The translations under genes and the position numbers were made by a program. A stretch of 7,302 bases of DNA, taken from Phycisphaera mikurensis NBRC 102666 (lineage in GTDB: Bacteria > Planctomycetota > Phycisphaerae > Phycisphaerales > SM1A02). Positions 5,934 to 7,302 of this stretch are shown here, piece by piece; the stretch's first letter is position 1; each line of letters opens with the position of its first letter. The notes under the pieces were generated by a model that ran no database searches, had not been told where the DNA came from, and worked only from the letters and a program-made list of their open reading frames with translations. The DNA is taken from contig CAMBSR010000110.1 in NCBI GenBank assembly GCA_945870475.1, positions 1-7,302 of the forward strand, given 5' to 3'.

Positions 5934-6486
5934 CCCCGCGGACGGGTGCCGCCAGGTGCTCGTCGCCGGCCAGGACGATCAGCTGGCCTCCCGGGATGAC
6001 CTCGATCACCACGCGCACGCCGATGGCCACCACGCTGATCGATTGCGATGCGCCGACGCCGGCATCCACCACCGCATCCACCAGGTCGCGCAGCAGGTGA
6101 TGGTGCTCGGGGCCGAAGAGGAGCGGGTCGCGCGTGTTGAGCTCCACCATGGCGGCGGCGTCGATGGCGCGCCACTGTTCGTGCGTGCTCATCGGCGTGG
6201 CCACCGCGTCGAAGACGTCGCGCCAGCGGCCCACGGGGATGACCACCACCTCCGGCAGCTTCAGCTTGTGGACGATGCCCTCGACGATGGGGCCGATCTC
6301 CGCGCGCGGGACGCGCAGGACGCCGGCCGGGACTGTTCCGGAATGCTCGTGCGCGGCCAGGTCGAAGGGCACTACCGTCGTCGATTCGTCGAGGTCGAGG
6401 TGGAGCTCTCCCGCCGGTTCCTCGGCGGACGTCACGCCCTGCGCGCGCAGGCGATTCCAGGTGAGCGGTTGTTCGATGAATTCCAC
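5905..6486 (-). CDS. Unknown cytosolic protein, GTG start
   Basis: I do not recognise this 193-residue product. It has no signal peptide or clear membrane segment and looks like a soluble alpha/beta protein. Visible parts are an acidic segment (about 21-35), hydrophobic strands near 78-85 (PEVVVIPVG) and 151-175 (two runs rich in Val and Ile, around VVAIGVRVVIEVIPGGQLIVLAG), a helical stretch 130-143 after a GPEHHH histidine cluster, and no cysteine at all. The GTG at 6486 was chosen because GAGG lies 6 bases upstream; no in-frame ATG exists nearby, and the next ATG would remove about 100 residues. Codon third positions are strongly G/C in this frame, which supports it over the long overlapping plus-strand frames. 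Its 3' end overlaps the membrane protein gene. It is divergent from the phosphatase gene across 62 bases. Confidence 0.7.
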   Translation of the reverse strand: MEFIEQPLTWNRLRAQGVTSAEEPAGELHLDLDESTTVVPFDLAAHEHSGTVPAGVLRVPRAEIGPIVEGIVHKLKLPEVVVIPVGRWRDVFDAVATPMSTHEQWRAIDAAAMVELNTRDPLLFGPEHHHLLRDLVDAVVDAGVGASQSISVVAIGVRVVIEVIPGGQLIVLAGDEHLAAPVRGVIDHHSAQA

Positions 6487-6492
6487 GTGAGG

Positions 6493-6496
6493 CCTC
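6493..6496 (-). promoter_or_regulatory. Shine-Dalgarno sequence of the unknown gene (GAGG)
   Basis: On the minus strand GAGG lies 6 bases before the GTG at 6486. It is the main reason for choosing that start. It is part of the 8-base palindrome GAGGCCTC. Confidence 0.5.
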
Positions 6497-6517
6497 GGTT
6501 GAAGGACGTGTCCCACC

Positions 6518-6523
6518 AAGGTA
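6518..6523 (-). promoter_or_regulatory. Possible -10 box of the unknown gene (TACCTT)
   Basis: On the minus strand TACCTT matches TANNNT and lies 31 bases before the GTG start, leaving room for a leader with the GAGG site. It is only 11 bases from the opposing -10 box of the phosphatase gene, so the two promoters would interfere if both are real. Confidence 0.3.
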
Positions 6524-6534
6524 CCCGTGTTCCG

Positions 6535-6540
6535 TAGGAT
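6535..6540 (+). promoter_or_regulatory. Putative -10 box of the phosphatase gene (TAGGAT)
   Basis: TAGGAT ends 8 bases before the GTG at 6549, and the bases between are GC-only with no Shine-Dalgarno sequence. This fits a leaderless transcript. Confidence 0.5.
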
Positions 6541-6548
6541 GCCGCGCC

Positions 6549-6998
6549 GTGAAGACCGTCCTGTTCGTATGCACCGGCAACACGTGCCGTTCGCCCATGG
6601 CCGAGGCCATCGCTCGTCACCTCCTTGACGAGGGGAAGGTCCCGGGCCAGGGTCGCGAGGTGTTCGTGGCTTCTGCCGGGCTCGGTGCGTGGGACGGAAG
6701 CCCCACCAGCCATGAGACGCTCGAGACATTGCGGGGACGCGGCATTCATTTCGACGGACATTCCAAGCGGCTGACGCCCGAGATGATCCGCAAGGCGACG
6801 CTGGTGCTCACGATGACGCGGTCGCACCTCATGGGCGCGCGGGCCCTGGTGGGCGGCGAGGCGCACCAGGACAAGGTGCAGATGCTCGATTCCGGTGGAG
6901 ACCTTGAGGATCCCATCGGCATGGGGCAGGTCGCCTACGACGCGCTTGCCCTGCGGTTGGAGCAGGTTCTTCCCGGACGTCTGCGGGAACTGCTCTGA
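6549..6998 (+). CDS. Low-molecular-weight phosphatase, YwlE (protein-arginine phosphatase) type
   Basis: This is a cytosolic low-molecular-weight protein phosphatase of 149 residues, a normal length. The N-terminus MKTVLFVCTGNTCRSPMAEA carries the P-loop CX5R: nucleophile Cys8, Arg14, Ser15. The general acid is Asp121 in DPIGMG. In Bacillus YwlE, a threonine in the loop (CTGNTCR) favours phospho-arginine, where classical tyrosine phosphatases have isoleucine (GNICR). The equivalent residue here is Thr12, so a protein-arginine phosphatase is the better guess. The start is GTG; it gives exactly the conserved N-terminus, and the next in-frame Met is past the catalytic loop. rpiB follows after 41 bases, the same order as ywlE-rpiB in Bacillus. 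A tyrosine phosphatase linked to polysaccharide export is less likely, as no export or kinase gene is visible nearby. Confidence 0.92.
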   Translation: MKTVLFVCTGNTCRSPMAEAIARHLLDEGKVPGQGREVFVASAGLGAWDGSPTSHETLETLRGRGIHFDGHSKRLTPEMIRKATLVLTMTRSHLMGARALVGGEAHQDKVQMLDSGGDLEDPIGMGQVAYDALALRLEQVLPGRLRELL

Positions 6999-7024
6999 AC
7001 GGGGCCCGCTCAGCGCGGCTCCTG

Positions 7025-7030
7025 TAGAGT
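7025..7030 (+). promoter_or_regulatory. rpiB: Putative -10 box of rpiB (TAGAGT)
   Basis: TAGAGT ends 9 bases before the ATG at 7040. Its first three bases are an in-frame stop codon, which limits the start to this ATG or the GTG at 7031. No good Shine-Dalgarno sequence is present. rpiB may be transcribed both from here and by read-through from the phosphatase gene, as no terminator lies between them. Confidence 0.45.
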
Positions 7031-7039
7031 GTGGTAGCC

Positions 7040-7302
7040 ATGCGCGTTGCCGTCGGATCCGATCACCGTGGCTTCCAGACCGTTTCTGCCTTGGTCCAGC
7101 ACCTGAAGGCGGACGGCTATGACGTGGACATGCTCGGCGACTGCGGCGGCAGCATGTGCGACTACCCGGATGTGGCGTACCTGGTGGCTCGCGCCGTGGC
7201 CGACGGCCAGGCTGACCGCGGCATCCTGATGTGCGGCACCGGCATCGGCATGTGCATCGCGGCCAACAAGGTCAAGGGCGTCCTGGCCGCGCTGGCCCAG
7301 GA
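7040..7302 (+). CDS. rpiB: Ribose-5-phosphate isomerase B, 3' end missing
   Basis: This enzyme interconverts ribose 5-phosphate and ribulose 5-phosphate in the pentose phosphate pathway. The 87 codons visible cover a little over half of the usual 140-150 residues. They start MRVAVGSDHRGF, with the phosphate-binding Asp8-His9 region, then CDYPDVA (40-46), then RGILMCGTGIGMCIAANKVKG (60-80). Cys65 is the catalytic cysteine of the family and GTGIG forms the anion hole. Cys72 stands where many relatives have serine, a mild change. The related LacA/LacB galactose-6-phosphate isomerases share the fold, but the CGTGIG motif and the phosphatase neighbour favour RpiB. The frame is still open at the window edge. 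Confidence 0.95.
   Translation, partial: MRVAVGSDHRGFQTVSALVQHLKADGYDVDMLGDCGGSMCDYPDVAYLVARAVADGQADRGILMCGTGIGMCIAANKVKGVLAALAQ

Noticed and set aside
5713..6537. Plus-strand frame of 274 codons overlapping the membrane protein gene and the unknown gene
   Set aside because: It starts inside the better-supported membrane protein gene, has a His/Arg/Asp-rich shadow composition and no start signal.

Overview
The window is GC-rich bacterial chromosomal DNA carrying ordinary, densely packed genes. There are nine protein genes, two of them cut by the window edges. I see no RNA gene, insertion sequence, phage gene or CRISPR array. The gene content and protein style suggest a Planctomycetota relative, perhaps Phycisphaerae-like. 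This placement is a low-confidence inference from protein resemblance, not from a marker gene.

Layout, left to right. (1) The 3' part of a PhnP-like metallo-beta-lactamase-fold hydrolase (1-699, +). (2) A stand-alone atpG, the F1 gamma subunit (821-1699, +), closed by a strong hairpin terminator. (3) A thiol/redox group. A rhodanese-like lipoprotein that lacks the catalytic cysteine (1845-2381, -) is divergent from a secreted DsbD alpha-domain-like protein (2458-3450, +). An exported peroxiredoxin-like/thioredoxin-fold protein with a CPVC motif (3536-4195, +) follows. (4) A bidirectional terminator, then dnaN, the DNA polymerase sliding clamp (4347-5456, -), with no dnaA beside it in this window. 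(5) Divergent from dnaN, a small two-helix membrane protein with a zinc-ribbon tail (5544-5933, +). Its end overlaps a convergent unknown gene (5905-6486, -). (6) Divergent from that, a low-molecular-weight phosphatase of the YwlE type (6549-6998, +), followed 41 bases later by rpiB (7040 to the end, +).

How they work together. The three genes of the middle group probably act outside the cytoplasm on thiols or disulfides. The phosphatase-rpiB pair repeats the ywlE-rpiB order known from Bacillus. The rest are independent housekeeping units.

The most striking pattern is in the start sites. Six of the eight visible starts have a TANNNT-like -10 box only 6-10 bases before the start codon and no Shine-Dalgarno sequence, as expected for leaderless mRNAs. 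The other three genes (dnaN, the redoxin and the unknown minus-strand gene; one further start, that of the hydrolase, lies outside the window, making nine genes in all) do not show this arrangement; the two minus-strand genes and the redoxin each have a Shine-Dalgarno-like sequence. Counted strictly, that is six leaderless-type and three Shine-Dalgarno-type starts if the second GTG/ATG starts called here are right, although the hydrolase start cannot be scored: the scored genes are atpG, rhodanese, DsbD-like, membrane protein, phosphatase and rpiB versus redoxin, dnaN and the unknown gene, minus none, with the hydrolase as the tenth open reading frame listed.
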